Below are positions 8,416 through 17,009 of a DNA stretch of 23,529 bases, one piece after another. The translations under genes were made by a program, and so were the position numbers. The stretch is from contig JAJCYJ010000444.1 of NCBI GenBank assembly GCA_029262975.1, positions 1 to 23,529 of the forward strand, read 5' to 3'. Position 1 is the stretch's first letter. Each line of letters starts with the position of its first letter. The DNA comes from Saprospiraceae bacterium. Its GTDB lineage: Bacteria; Bacteroidota; Bacteroidia; Chitinophagales; Saprospiraceae. The notes below the pieces were generated by a model. The model was not told the origin of the DNA and did not search any database. It saw nothing but the letters and a program-made list of their open reading frames with translations.

Positions 8416-9034
8416 AATCAACTTATACTCTGCCCAACAAAATGCTCAATCTCTAAGGCGCACCTGCCGCGATTATTATATTTCTAATGGACATTTTCTG
8501 AAAAGAAAATATAGATTGCGCCGGGTACCTACTGTCAGAAATTTCTTAATTGCATCTCCGAACCAATAATAAGTGAAAAATGCGAATATCTCAGTAATCT
8601 TCTGATACTTTAGAAAAATTGTGGTTTTTTGGTTGAATATATTTATTGATAGGGTGATGAATTAAATTAATTGATGCTAAATTGGTCAAAATGAATCAAG
8701 ATAAATAAGATTAAGTAGCCTGTGCTTTGATAGAAATTGAGTTAATGGACTGTTCTATGTAAAAATGACCTTTGAGAATTCATCCAATGTGTGTTGTTAA
8801 GGGTGCCAATCAAAAAAATCGCGTAGTATAGTGCACCCAACAAAATCATCTCTTATGATAACCTGTGGGCGTACATTAAATATGTAAATGTTACTACCTT
8901 CGCTGCTCTAAATATGAGTTGCCTATTGCTTTTTTTTCGCCTTCTAAACTATTATATAACCATTATGGAGAAAATATTATCTTTGCGGCGCTAAAACAGA
9001 TTTACGTAATCGACCTTTGGTATAAATTAAAATT
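8416..9034. other. Intergenic region upstream of rpsO, with stem-loops
   Basis: About 620 bases without a credible gene. Visible structures are a nested stem GGCGCA (8457-8462)/TGCGCC (8517-8522) enclosing a perfect ATTTTCT-gaaa-AGAAAAT hairpin (8493-8510), an inverted repeat GGGTGC (8801-8806)/GCACCC (8833-8838), and the rpsO promoter element near 8978. A 26-codon frame starting near 8914 seems too weak to call. The first stem lies just upstream of the AraC-type gene and may be in its leader or operator. Confidence 0.5.
8978..8985 (+). promoter_or_regulatory. -7 promoter element (TATCTTTG) for rpsO
   Basis: TATCTTTG is an exact TAnnTTTG match 49 bases before the rpsO ATG. A weaker relative, TACCTTCG, lies at 8895-8902 and might be a second start site. 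No clear -33 TTG is seen at the ideal distance. Confidence 0.62.
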
Positions 9035-9310
9035 ATGGCGGTTTATTTAACTACAGAGAAAAAAGAAGAAATTTTTGCTCAACACGGTGGAGATGCCAAA
9101 AATACTGGGTCCGTAGAAGGACAAGTAGCGCTCTTCACATTTCGAATTAATGCACTCTCCCAACACCTTCGTGAAAATAAGAAAGATCACTCTTGCAGGA
9201 GATCTCTTCTTACGTTAGTCGGTAAGAGAAAGCGTCTCCTGACTTATCTGGCTTCTAAAGACATCCAGAAATACAGAGACTTGATCGAGCAGTTAGGCAT
9301 CAGAAAGTAA
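9035..9310 (+). CDS. rpsO: 30S ribosomal protein S15
   Basis: A 91-residue S15 of typical length (about 89). It binds 16S rRNA and nucleates the platform of the small subunit. Recognisable family segments are TGSVEGQVALFTFRINALSQHL (central helix region, positions 23-44), then KKDHSCRRSLLTLVGKRKRLL with the conserved rRNA-contacting H and R residues, and YLASKDIQKYRDLIEQLGIRK at the end. The ATG start follows an AT-rich leader. It precedes pnp, the classical rpsO-pnp order of many bacteria, and is separated from it by 181 bases holding a hairpin. Confidence 0.97.
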   Translation: MAVYLTTEKKEEIFAQHGGDAKNTGSVEGQVALFTFRINALSQHLRENKKDHSCRRSLLTLVGKRKRLLTYLASKDIQKYRDLIEQLGIRK

Positions 9311-9384
9311 TGTTGCCGAACTCCGTTCTGAATATCAATGTGTTATAAGGCTCCATTTAAAAAAAAAACTACCTGTGCTAAAGA

Positions 9385-9405
9385 GTACATGGGATACTGA
9401 TGTAC
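9385..9405 (+). promoter_or_regulatory. Hairpin in the rpsO-pnp spacer
   Basis: GTACAT (9385-9390) pairs with ATGTAC (9400-9405) around a 9-base loop, downstream of an A-rich run. In E. coli this spacer holds an RNase III site for pnp autoregulation. Whether this hairpin plays that part is inference. Confidence 0.35.
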
Positions 9406-9491
9406 AGTATTCATTGTAGAAAAATTATTTATAAAGCTAAACAATGAGGCGTGAGACAAAGAATTTATGCGCCTTTTAAACAAACTTAATT

Positions 9492-11642
9492 ATGGGTTTA
9501 CAAACACCTATTTCTACTTCTTTTACCCTTCCTACAGGAGAAGAAGTAACTCTTGAGACTGGCAAATTAGCCACTCAGGCGCACGGATCTTGCGTAGTAA
9601 AAGTTGGCAAGATGATGATTTTTGCTTCTGTCGTTTCAAATTATGAAGCGCGAGAAGGACAAAGCTTCTTTCCCCTTTCAGTAGATTATCAAGAAAAATA
9701 TGCCTCTGCAGGCAGAATACCGGGTAACTTTTTCAGAAGAGAAACCAGATTATCGGATCATGAAGTGCTTATATGCAGATTGATCGACAGACCTCTAAGA
9801 CCTTTATTTCCTGATGGATATATGACTGATACCCAAGTCATTATTAATCTGATTTCATCAGACGCAGATATTAAACCTGATACATATGCAGCATTGGCTG
9901 CCTCTACAGCATTATCAGTATCGGATATACCTTTTGCAGGACCTATTTCAGAAGTAAGGGTAGCTAAAGTAGGGGATGACTATATTGTTAATCCACTGGT
10001 TAGCCAGTTAGCGGATGCCACACTTGATGTTATTGTTGCTGCAACATTGGATAATGTCATGATGGTTGAAGGCGAGGCAAAAGAATGTGATGAATCTGAA
10101 TTAATAGAAGCTATTAAAATCGGGCATGATGCAATTAAAGTTCAATGCGAAGCACAACTTGTCTTAGCCGGTAAAGTTGGTGATAAGGCATTGATAAAGA
10201 GAGAAGTTGTTTTACCAGAAGAAAACATCGAAGCTAAAACATTTGTAGCTGATTTCGCATCTGATAAAATCCTGGAAGTAGCTAAAGGTAAACTAGATAA
10301 GTTTATGCGCAAAAATGGTTTTACCGCCATCAAAGAAGCACTGAAAGCACATATGGAGGAGACTAAAGATGAGGAGTGGATTGAAGAGAATGGTGGTTCT
10401 GTTAGTGAGAGTTTCAATAAACTTAAGAAGGAATTAATCAGGGAAATGGTATTGTCTGATAAAATCCGTCTTGACGGCCGGGCATTAGATGAAGTGAGAT
10501 CTATATGGACGGAAATTGATTATCTGCCTTCAGCTCATGGTTCAGCCATATTTAATAGAGGCGAGACACAATCCTTGACTTCGGTCACATTAGGGACTAA
10601 GTTAGATGCGGCTATGGTCGACACTGCCGTGTCAACAGGATTTGAAAAGTTTATCTTACACTATAATTTTCCGGCTTTATCAGTTGGTGAAACGAAGCCA
10701 ATGAGAGGCCCGGGCAGAAGAGAAGTGGGGCACGCCAATCTTGCTGGAAGATCGCTCAAGCAAGTGCTTCCTTCAGAATTACCATATACCCTTCGTGTTG
10801 TTTCTGATATATTAGAATCCAATGGTTCTTCATCAATGGCAACTGTTTGCGCAGGATCTATGGCTTTGATGGATGCAGGTATCCAAATCAAGAAAGCTGT
10901 ATCCGGTATTGCAATGGGAATGATATCTGATGGTTCGCGCCATGTCATACTCTCTGATATTCTCGGAGATGAAGATGCACTGGGAGATATGGACTTTAAA
11001 GTGACCGGAACTAAAGACGGTATCTGTGCCTGCCAAATGGATATCAAGATAGATGGTCTCCCTTACGAGCAATTAGAAATGGCTTTGACGCAAGCCAAAG
11101 AAGGACGTCTGCATATCCTTGGAGAAATGGACAAGACTATTGAATCGGCCAGAGCAGAACCTAAAGATCATGCGCCAAGAATGATCGAATTTAAAATTGA
11201 TAAAGAATTTATCGGTGCTGTGATTGGACCTGGAGGTAAAGTAATTCAAGAACTTCAGGCGAATACAGGAACTACAATCAATATCGAGGAAGTTGATGAA
11301 AAAGGTGTGGTCAGTATCTTTTCCACGAACGCAAGTGGTATCAAAGAAGCAAAACGCGTCATTGATGATATAGCGTTTAAGCCTCAGGTAGGTGATCAGT
11401 TTGATGCCAAAGTTGCCAGTGTGATGCCTTATGGAGTATTTGTTGATTTCAAAGGGAAGAGTGGATTATTACATGTCTCTGAAATCTCATGGACCAGAAT
11501 TGATAGGGTAGAAGACGTGTACCAGGTTGGCGATGATGTAAAAGTTAAACTGGTTGGTATCGATCCGAAATCTGGAAAATTCAGATTATCCAGGAAAGTA
11601 CTTTTATCTAAACCTGAAAGAAAAACACAAGACGAGGATTAA
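9492..11642 (+). CDS. pnp: Polyribonucleotide nucleotidyltransferase (PNPase)
   Basis: A 716-residue 3'-to-5' phosphorolytic exoribonuclease that degrades mRNA in the cytosol and can also add tails. Domain order is complete: RNase PH domain 1 (about 10-145), a helical linker (about 150-320), catalytic RNase PH domain 2 (about 325-540), a KH domain with IGPGGK (about 577-582) and an S1 domain (about 634-705, DAKVASVMPYGVFVDF). The SVGETKPMRGPGRREVGHA segment and the acidic catalytic LGDEDALGDMDFKV segment (about 491-504) are intact. The length is normal. It is followed by a strong terminator and then the primary sigma factor gene. Confidence 0.98.
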   Translation: MGLQTPISTSFTLPTGEEVTLETGKLATQAHGSCVVKVGKMMIFASVVSNYEAREGQSFFPLSVDYQEKYASAGRIPGNFFRRETRLSDHEVLICRLIDRPLRPLFPDGYMTDTQVIINLISSDADIKPDTYAALAASTALSVSDIPFAGPISEVRVAKVGDDYIVNPLVSQLADATLDVIVAATLDNVMMVEGEAKECDESELIEAIKIGHDAIKVQCEAQLVLAGKVGDKALIKREVVLPEENIEAKTFVADFASDKILEVAKGKLDKFMRKNGFTAIKEALKAHMEETKDEEWIEENGGSVSESFNKLKKELIREMVLSDKIRLDGRALDEVRSIWTEIDYLPSAHGSAIFNRGETQSLTSVTLGTKLDAAMVDTAVSTGFEKFILHYNFPALSVGETKPMRGPGRREVGHANLAGRSLKQVLPSELPYTLRVVSDILESNGSSSMATVCAGSMALMDAGIQIKKAVSGIAMGMISDGSRHVILSDILGDEDALGDMDFKVTGTKDGICACQMDIKIDGLPYEQLEMALTQAKEGRLHILGEMDKTIESARAEPKDHAPRMIEFKIDKEFIGAVIGPGGKVIQELQANTGTTINIEEVDEKGVVSIFSTNASGIKEAKRVIDDIAFKPQVGDQFDAKVASVMPYGVFVDFKGKSGLLHVSEISWTRIDRVEDVYQVGDDVKVKLVGIDPKSGKFRLSRKVLLSKPERKTQDED

Positions 11643-11697
11643 TTCCGACTGACGAGAAGAACCCTTTAGAATACTGGGAAAAGGAGAATGAAAGGAG

Positions 11698-11761
11698 GCA
11701 ATAAATGACTCATTAATGCTTAGTATCTGAGCGTTAACAGATTATTTATTGCATTTTTTTT
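11698..11761 (+). terminator. Nested-stem intrinsic terminator after pnp
   Basis: GCAATAAAT (11698-11706) pairs perfectly with ATTTATTGC (11744-11752). Inside it, AATGCTTAG (11715-11723) pairs with CTGAGCGTT (11727-11735) using two G-T wobbles around a 3-base loop. The outer stem is followed at once by A and eight T's (11753-11761). This is a convincing Rho-independent terminator for the rpsO-pnp unit. Confidence 0.78.
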
Positions 11762-11878
11762 CGATCTGTAGAAACTTTATACCCCCTTCCTACGTATTAT
11801 ATGTGACTCTTTACAACATATTCGTCATCATGTCAAGAGTTTAGGTAACTTAATTTCACAAGAACAGTAAAGTTTTTA

Positions 11879-12745
11879 ATGAGACAACTAAAAATAACCA
11901 ATAAAATAACCAACCGCGAGAGTTTATCACTTGATAAATATCTGAATGATATAAGTAAGATCGAATTGCTTACGGCTGATGAAGAAGCGGATTTGGCCAG
12001 ACGAATTCGAGCTGGAGATGCAGAGGCTCTTGAGAGAATGACAAAATGTAATCTAAGATTTGTGGTGTCAGTCTCAAAACAATATCAAAATCAGGGATTA
12101 TCCCTCAGTGATTTAATTAATGAAGGAAATGTAGGTTTGATGAAAGCAGCCAAGCGCTTTGATGAAACCAAAGGATTTAAATTCATTTCATACGCAGTTT
12201 GGTGGATTCGCCAATCCATTCTTCAGGCCATTGTAGAGCATGCACGAATCGTGCGTCTTCCTCTGAACAAGGTCGGTTCGTATAAGAAAGTCAATGATGC
12301 AGTAGTTTCATTTGTCCAGGAATTTGAAAGAGAGCCTTCTGATGAAGAGTTAGGAGAAATACTCGAAATGCGTCCGAAGGATATTACTAAGATGAAGCAA
12401 AATGGTAGCAGGCATCTCTCTTTTGATGCACCGATCGGCGGTGAAGATGGTGATGCTACTATGCTTGATTTACTGACATTTGATGAAGATGAAAGTCCAG
12501 ATAATCAATTGATGGAAGATTCACTCAGGGATGAAGTAAAGTATGGCTTATCTATGCTGTCTTCACGCGAGGTGGAAGTGTTAACGGCCTACTATGGCTT
12601 AAGAGGCAGAAAAGCGATGACCCTTGAGGAAATAGGCGAGCTTTATGGTTTGACCAGAGAGCGTGTGAGACAGATTAAAGAAAGATCGATAAGACGACTT
12701 AGAAAGTCCGTCAATAAAGATAGTCTTAAGTCCTACCTTGGATAG
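11879..12745 (+). CDS. rpoD: Primary RNA polymerase sigma factor (RpoD/SigA type)
   Basis: A 288-residue sigma-70 factor of the short form that serves as the primary sigma in Bacteroidota, recognising TTTG/TAnnTTTG promoters. Region 1.2 spans about 14-50, and region 2 spans about 57-122 with NEGNVGLMKAAKRFDETKGF and FISYAVWWIRQSI (-10 recognition and melting). Region 3 covers about 125-205, including the acidic finger-like stretch DAPIGGEDGDATMLDLL. Region 4 covers 223-284, with its -35-type HTH at 248-274 (LEEIGELYGLTRERVRQIKE). There is no region 1.1, which is normal for this group. The next gene begins 20 bases downstream and may be co-transcribed. Confidence 0.95.
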   Translation: MRQLKITNKITNRESLSLDKYLNDISKIELLTADEEADLARRIRAGDAEALERMTKCNLRFVVSVSKQYQNQGLSLSDLINEGNVGLMKAAKRFDETKGFKFISYAVWWIRQSILQAIVEHARIVRLPLNKVGSYKKVNDAVVSFVQEFEREPSDEELGEILEMRPKDITKMKQNGSRHLSFDAPIGGEDGDATMLDLLTFDEDESPDNQLMEDSLRDEVKYGLSMLSSREVEVLTAYYGLRGRKAMTLEEIGELYGLTRERVRQIKERSIRRLRKSVNKDSLKSYLG

Positions 12746-12765
12746 ATTAGGAATTCTGACACTCG

Positions 12766-13419
12766 ATGCCAAGATTGATCATTATCACTGTTATCCTTTT
12801 AGGGGTTCTTATATTCATATTAAGGGTGTTCATGAAGTTTTCGGCAGGTATCAGTGGCACCAGGTCTGCTGTAATTAAGGATTTCAAATTTTTAGAAGAG
12901 TCCATCGATCAATACGAATTGGCACCCTGGCATCACAAAGAAATCGATCTTATCTCACGTAATCATGACGTCACTGCTGAAAATCAGCTCTATTCCAGGG
13001 TAGAACACGGTCAGTTTTATTCAATTTACCAGGAACCCATTATGGCTTTTGCAATGAAAGAATATACGGAGAATGACCGGAGGTTAGCTGTAGTTAAGTT
13101 CAATGATAAAAAGTATCATTTTAATGTTTTGGGTCAGGAAGTAGAACTTTTACACCAGGATCGAAAAATAGGGGAAGTCTCTGTCCAAGATGGATTGCAG
13201 ATCAAAATGAACGGCCATAAGCTTCATATTGATGCAAATACAACCTCGGGATTAATTCCATTATCTATTGATGATAAACATACATTGTCTATAGCAGCGG
13301 AAGATGAGTTTGCAGGGGCTTCTGGTAGAATGCTTCATAAAATTCATGAAACAGGGGAGGAAGAAAGTGAACTTATTTTAATATCTATAGCCTTCGCATT
13401 AGCAAATAAACAAATATGA
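12766..13419 (+). CDS. Hypothetical membrane-anchored protein
   Basis: A 217-residue protein of unknown function. Residues about 4-23 are a hydrophobic helix (LIIITVILLGVLIFIL), likely an uncleaved anchor, with the rest outside the membrane. The remainder is a predicted alpha/beta, strand-rich domain with repeated short strands (KKYHFNVLGQEVELL, KIGEVSVQDGLQIKMNGHKL) that could form a barrel or beta sandwich. It has no cysteines and no enzyme motif I recognise. It starts 20 bases after the sigma factor, in the same direction, without a terminator between, so co-transcription is likely; whether it affects sigma activity is unknown. Confidence 0.7.
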   Translation: MPRLIIITVILLGVLIFILRVFMKFSAGISGTRSAVIKDFKFLEESIDQYELAPWHHKEIDLISRNHDVTAENQLYSRVEHGQFYSIYQEPIMAFAMKEYTENDRRLAVVKFNDKKYHFNVLGQEVELLHQDRKIGEVSVQDGLQIKMNGHKLHIDANTTSGLIPLSIDDKHTLSIAAEDEFAGASGRMLHKIHETGEEESELILISIAFALANKQI

Positions 13420-13460
13420 CTCTAATTTCATTACATTAGTGGCTGTATAAAGTTAAGTAT

Positions 13461-13889
13461 ATGAGTATCCTCGATGTCGCCCGCCTAGTTGTATACAGAT
13501 TTCATGAGAAAGGACTTGAAATTTTCCTTGTAAATTCAGATCTTCAGAACGATCCTGATATATGGAAGCTGCCCAACTGTGATACACTGAAACTGGAAGA
13601 TAAGTTAGAAGACGAGGATTTTATTGAAATAGATATAGAGGGTCAAAGCCCAGCCCGGCGCATCATCGCTGTAGAAGGTGATTGGCATAATATGCCATCG
13701 ATTCGTGGATTGGTCAAGCATGATGTCAAGATGGTTAAGAACATGGTGAAGGAAGCACTTCCAGGCATCGATAAAGGGGCGTTTTTCGCTTTTAAGGAAG
13801 TTGTAAAGAAAACCATGCCTTCAGAATACAAGGCGCTCAAAGAACTCAAGGAAGTTCTTGTTGACCGCAATTCCATAAAGAATATATAG
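13461..13889 (+). CDS. Hypothetical protein with Nudix-like N-terminus but no Nudix box
   Basis: A 142-residue cytosolic protein. The first about 40 residues read like the opening strands of a Nudix fold (ARLVVYRFHEKGLEIFLVNS ... DIWKLP), but the catalytic Nudix box GX5EX7REUXEEXGU is missing; instead there is an acidic stretch (KLEDKLEDEDFIEIDIEG). The C-terminal half is helical and Lys-rich (VKMVKNMVKEALPG, YKALKELKEVL). It may be a non-catalytic nucleotide-binding relative, but this is weak inference. Its stop is 8 bases before the purC start, so the two are probably co-translated. Confidence 0.65.
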   Translation: MSILDVARLVVYRFHEKGLEIFLVNSDLQNDPDIWKLPNCDTLKLEDKLEDEDFIEIDIEGQSPARRIIAVEGDWHNMPSIRGLVKHDVKMVKNMVKEALPGIDKGAFFAFKEVVKKTMPSEYKALKELKEVLVDRNSIKNI

Positions 13890-13897
13890 TAAGTTTT

Positions 13898-14845
13898 TTG
13901 GCCTTACAGGAGACGAATTTCGAGTTTAAAGGACAGCGATCTTTTTATCGCGGCAAAGTTAGGGATGTATATGACGTAAACGGGTATTTTATTTCTGTTG
14001 CGTCGGATAGAATTTCTGCTTTTGATCATGTCCTACCACGTCCCATTCCATTTAAAGGTCAGGTGCTAAACCAAATAGCAGCTCACTTTCTTGATGCTAG
14101 CCGAACGATAGTTCCTAATTGGCTGATAACCAGTCCTGATCCTAATGTAAGCATAGGTGTTCGATGCGAACCAATCAAGATTGAAATGGTGATAAGAGGA
14201 TATCTTGCCGGACATGCCTGGCGAGAATATAAATCCGGGAAGAGGACAATCTGCGGAGTTCAAATGCCTGAAGGAATGATCGAATCAGGTAAATTTCCTG
14301 AACCACTGATCACACCTGCCACAAAAGCTGAAGAAGGACACGATGAAGATATTAGCAAGGAAGACATCCTGCGATCGGGTATTGTTGAAGGAAGAATCTA
14401 CAATCAATTAGAAGAATATACAAAAGCATTATTTCAATTAGGCCAAAACATGGCCAGCGAAAGAGGGCTTATACTAGTAGATACCAAATATGAATTTGGC
14501 ATTTATAAAAACCAGGTATTTCTCATGGACGAAATTCATACGCCAGACAGTTCAAGATATTTCCATCTTAAGGGTTATGAAGAACGACAGAAAAAAGGCA
14601 TCTCACAGGAGCAATTATCTAAAGAATTTGTGAGAGAATGGTTGATGGAAAATGGATTTCAGGGAAAAGAAGGACAATTAATGCCGGATATGCCTGATGA
14701 ATTTGTTAACCAGGTAAGCGAAAGATATATTGAACTCTTCGAATTGATTACAGGGACCGATTTCATCAGGAGATCATATAATCGGATTGAAGATGCTATC
14801 TATGACAGTGTGGTCACTTATATTAATCGTCATCCGGTTGTGTGA
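13898..14845 (+). CDS. purC: Phosphoribosylaminoimidazole-succinocarboxamide (SAICAR) synthase
   Basis: A 315-residue enzyme of purine biosynthesis that joins CAIR and aspartate with ATP to give SAICAR. The ATP-grasp-like fold is seen in GKVRDVYD (19-26), SDRISAFDHVLP (36-47), VIRGYLAGHAWREYKSGK and LILVDTKYEFG; the family signature DEIHTPDSSR is present. The length corresponds to the longer SAICAR synthase form rather than the about 240-residue form of E. coli. The start is TTG at 13898: no ATG or GTG precedes the conserved GKVRD motif in frame, and TTG gives a normal N-terminus. It lies 8 bases after the Nudix-like gene. Confidence 0.96.
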   Translation: MALQETNFEFKGQRSFYRGKVRDVYDVNGYFISVASDRISAFDHVLPRPIPFKGQVLNQIAAHFLDASRTIVPNWLITSPDPNVSIGVRCEPIKIEMVIRGYLAGHAWREYKSGKRTICGVQMPEGMIESGKFPEPLITPATKAEEGHDEDISKEDILRSGIVEGRIYNQLEEYTKALFQLGQNMASERGLILVDTKYEFGIYKNQVFLMDEIHTPDSSRYFHLKGYEERQKKGISQEQLSKEFVREWLMENGFQGKEGQLMPDMPDEFVNQVSERYIELFELITGTDFIRRSYNRIEDAIYDSVVTYINRHPVV

Positions 14846-15295
14846 GCATTTTTCTGATCTTCACTTTCTAATTTAAGATAGATACCGTTAAACACTTCAT
14901 TTTTACATTGTCAGTAGCATCTGGCGTTTTAAATTTCAAAGTATGAATTCGAAAATGACGAATAATGACGAGAAGTCCTGAAAAATAATCAGGGCAGAAA
15001 AACCGCTTTGATTTTTGGCCCATTAAAGTGGATACTAATGACTTTATTATAAAATCAAAATTCACATATTTCTATTTAATATCGATAAAATGGATGATTT
15101 GAAGAATCAAAAGAAATGAACGAAGGGCAAGGTATATAATGAATATTGGATTACTCGTTCTAAGAATGGGTAGAACCACCACTTTTTTATAACCCATATT
15201 TGAAGAAAATAAAACTAAAGAATGCAACAAAATCACTTTAGTATATTTAGGATGTTCTACGCTTAATTGCAGGGAGATCATTCAATTAATAAAAG
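14846..15295. other. Intergenic stretch between purC and a short AraC gene
   Basis: About 450 AT-rich bases without a credible gene; short minus-strand frames show no protein-like features. One small inverted repeat, GTTCTA/TAGAAC, lies near 15158-15177. I see no clear terminator for purC and no consensus promoter for the following regulator. Confidence 0.5.
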
Positions 15296-15856
15296 ATGAA
15301 ATTATACATCAAATACATGGTCAGCCTACGCTGCAAAATGATGGTAAAAGATGAACTCAAGAAACTGGGATTAAAATATGTTGTGCTTGATTTGGGTGTG
15401 GTTGAAATATTGGAAGACATTACGGAGGAGCAACGAAGGCAATTAAGCAATAATTTATTGAGATCAGGTTTAGAACTATTAGAGAATAAAAAGAGTATTC
15501 TCATTGAAAAAATTAAAAATGTAATTACGGAAATGATTCATTATTCTGATGAATTACCCAAAGTGAATTATTCTGATTACATAAGTGAAAAACTAAATTA
15601 CGATTACACTTATTTATCTAATGTCTTTTCAGAAGTCAAAGGAATCACTATACAGCAATACATTATTATTCACAAAATAGAAAGGGTAAAAGAATTGATA
15701 CTATATGACGAACTTAGTCTTTCGGAGATATCGTATAAGCTACATTATAGCAGCCCTGCTCATTTATCTAACCAATTCAAAAAAGTAACTGGCCTCACTC
15801 CATCTTTCTATAAAAAGATGAAGCAAAAAAGGAACAAAAATTTGGAAAACATGTGA
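15296..15856 (+). CDS. Short AraC-family regulator with HMA-like N-terminal domain
   Basis: A 186-residue protein. Residues about 1-70 resemble a small ferredoxin-like, heavy-metal-associated fold (strand MKLYIKYMVSLRC, helix KMMVKDELKKLGL, strands YVVLDLGVVEIL) but lack the CxxC metal pair. Residues about 95-180 are an AraC HTH domain: SDYISEKLNYDYTYLSNVFS (first HTH) and SEISYKLHYSSPAHLSNQFK followed by VTGLTPSFYKK (second HTH and signature). This compact form is widespread in Bacteroidota; the ligand is unknown. It lies upstream of a lysine-rich peptide/prohibitin pair in the same direction and may control them. Confidence 0.87.
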   Translation: MKLYIKYMVSLRCKMMVKDELKKLGLKYVVLDLGVVEILEDITEEQRRQLSNNLLRSGLELLENKKSILIEKIKNVITEMIHYSDELPKVNYSDYISEKLNYDYTYLSNVFSEVKGITIQQYIIIHKIERVKELILYDELSLSEISYKLHYSSPAHLSNQFKKVTGLTPSFYKKMKQKRNKNLENM

Positions 15857-15957
15857 TATGTGTAAGTTTCACCGATAGAGATGTAATGCTTTAGACTTTA
15901 AAAAGCACCATCTTGGCCTTTATTATTAAGCCACTTTATAGTTTTTTAAAATTGGGG

Positions 15958-15990
15958 TTGACATCTACAAATACTAAGAGAGCTACATAT
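15958..15990 (+). promoter_or_regulatory. Possible promoter for the lysine-rich peptide/prohibitin pair
   Basis: TTGACA (15958-15963) is followed by TACATAT (15984-15990), 22 bases before the ATG of the 43-residue gene. Its upstream box is sigma-70-like; the downstream box is only a partial match to the Bacteroidota TAnnTTTG. Low confidence. Confidence 0.35.
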
Positions 15991-16011
15991 TTATAAAAAA
16001 AATATAACAAT

Positions 16012-16143
16012 ATGGCAAAAGGCAAAGACAAAGGCAAAAAAGCAGGTAAAAAAGTGCCGGAAAAAAACCTGAAAGAAAAAAGAGCAGCAAAAGCTGCCAA
16101 ACGTGAAGGAAAAAACAACATAATAATCGAATATGAAAAATAA
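16012..16143 (+). CDS. 43-residue lysine-rich basic peptide
   Basis: A small ORF starting MAKGKDKGKKAGKKVPEKNL and ending IIIEYEK. More than a third of its residues are Lys, plus Arg and Ala, which suggests an unstructured or helical nucleic-acid- or membrane-surface-binding peptide. Its last 11 bases overlap the start of the prohibitin gene, a pattern expected for translational coupling. A short A-rich leader precedes the ATG. Because lysine-rich reading frames can arise from A-rich DNA, the overlap with a real gene and the balanced use of GCA/GCT/GGC codons are the main evidence. Function unknown. Confidence 0.62.
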   Translation: MAKGKDKGKKAGKKVPEKNLKEKRAAKAAKREGKNNIIIEYEK

Positions 16144-16981
16144 TCAAGAACCTATAGAAATAATTGAAGCTTTGAAGAAAATCCCTGGGAGGTTCATGGT
16201 CGTAATAATCGCAGTGATATTAATCTTCGGTTTTTTCAAACCGTGGAAACAAGTTGGAGCTGGAGAAAGAGGTATCGTACTTAATTTTGGTGCCGTTCAA
16301 GATAAAGTGTTGAATGAAGGAATTCATTTTAGAGTGCCCGTTATGCAGGAGATTATTCTCATGGATATCAAGATTCACAAAGTGGTGACTGATGCTGCAT
16401 CTGCATCATCTGATCTTCAGGATGTAGCTTTATCCGTCGCCCTCAATTATCACGTGATACCTGAAAAGGCGAACTTGGTTTATCAGACAATAGGGGTGGA
16501 ATTTAAAGAACGGATGATCGACCCTGCCATACAAGAGGTAATGAAAGCAGTGTCTGCCCGCTATACCGCGGAAGAATTAATTACCAAAAGACCTGCTGTT
16601 AGCGCAGAAATGCAAGAGTCTCTGACGAAACGTCTATTGTTATCTAATATATCTGTAGACGCCTTTTCAATTGTTTCATTTAGTTTTTCAACGATATTTA
16701 CAGATGCTATTGAAGCTAAGCAAACAGCTGAGCAGAATGCTCTAAAGGCAGAGAGAGATCTCGATCGGATAAAAGTTGAGGCACAACAGACAATTGCGGC
16801 AGCTACTGCTGAGGCAGAGGCGCTACGATTACAAAAAATGAATATTTCACCAGATCTCATAGAACTTCGAAAGATAGAAGCTAACCTTAAAGCAATAGAG
16901 AAATGGAACGGTATACTCCCTCAGGTCACAGGTGCAGGTGCTGTACCATTCATTGGTGTAAGTGATTTGAAGAAAAATTAA
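16133..16981 (+). CDS. Prohibitin-family SPFH membrane protein
   Basis: A 282-residue protein with an N-terminal membrane anchor (about 20-36, RFMVVIIAVILIFGFF) and an SPFH/band-7 domain (about 40-200) with the prohibitin-type signature GERGIVLNFGAVQDKVLNEG and HFRVPVMQEIILMDIK. A long Ala/Glu-rich coiled coil follows (about 190-235). Such proteins form large ring assemblies on the membrane and are thought to scaffold proteases or stabilise membrane proteins. It overlaps by 11 bases with the upstream lysine-rich gene. No partner FtsH/HflKC gene is in the window. Confidence 0.9.
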   Translation: MKNNQEPIEIIEALKKIPGRFMVVIIAVILIFGFFKPWKQVGAGERGIVLNFGAVQDKVLNEGIHFRVPVMQEIILMDIKIHKVVTDAASASSDLQDVALSVALNYHVIPEKANLVYQTIGVEFKERMIDPAIQEVMKAVSARYTAEELITKRPAVSAEMQESLTKRLLLSNISVDAFSIVSFSFSTIFTDAIEAKQTAEQNALKAERDLDRIKVEAQQTIAAATAEAEALRLQKMNISPDLIELRKIEANLKAIEKWNGILPQVTGAGAVPFIGVSDLKKN

Positions 16982-17009
16982 TCCAAGCTACTTTAGGAAA
17001 AGTACAACT

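Noticed and set aside
8914..8994. 26-codon frame before rpsO starting MSCLLLFFRL
   Set aside because: Hydrophobic by chance in T-rich DNA, overlaps the rpsO promoter and has no coupling to a neighbour.
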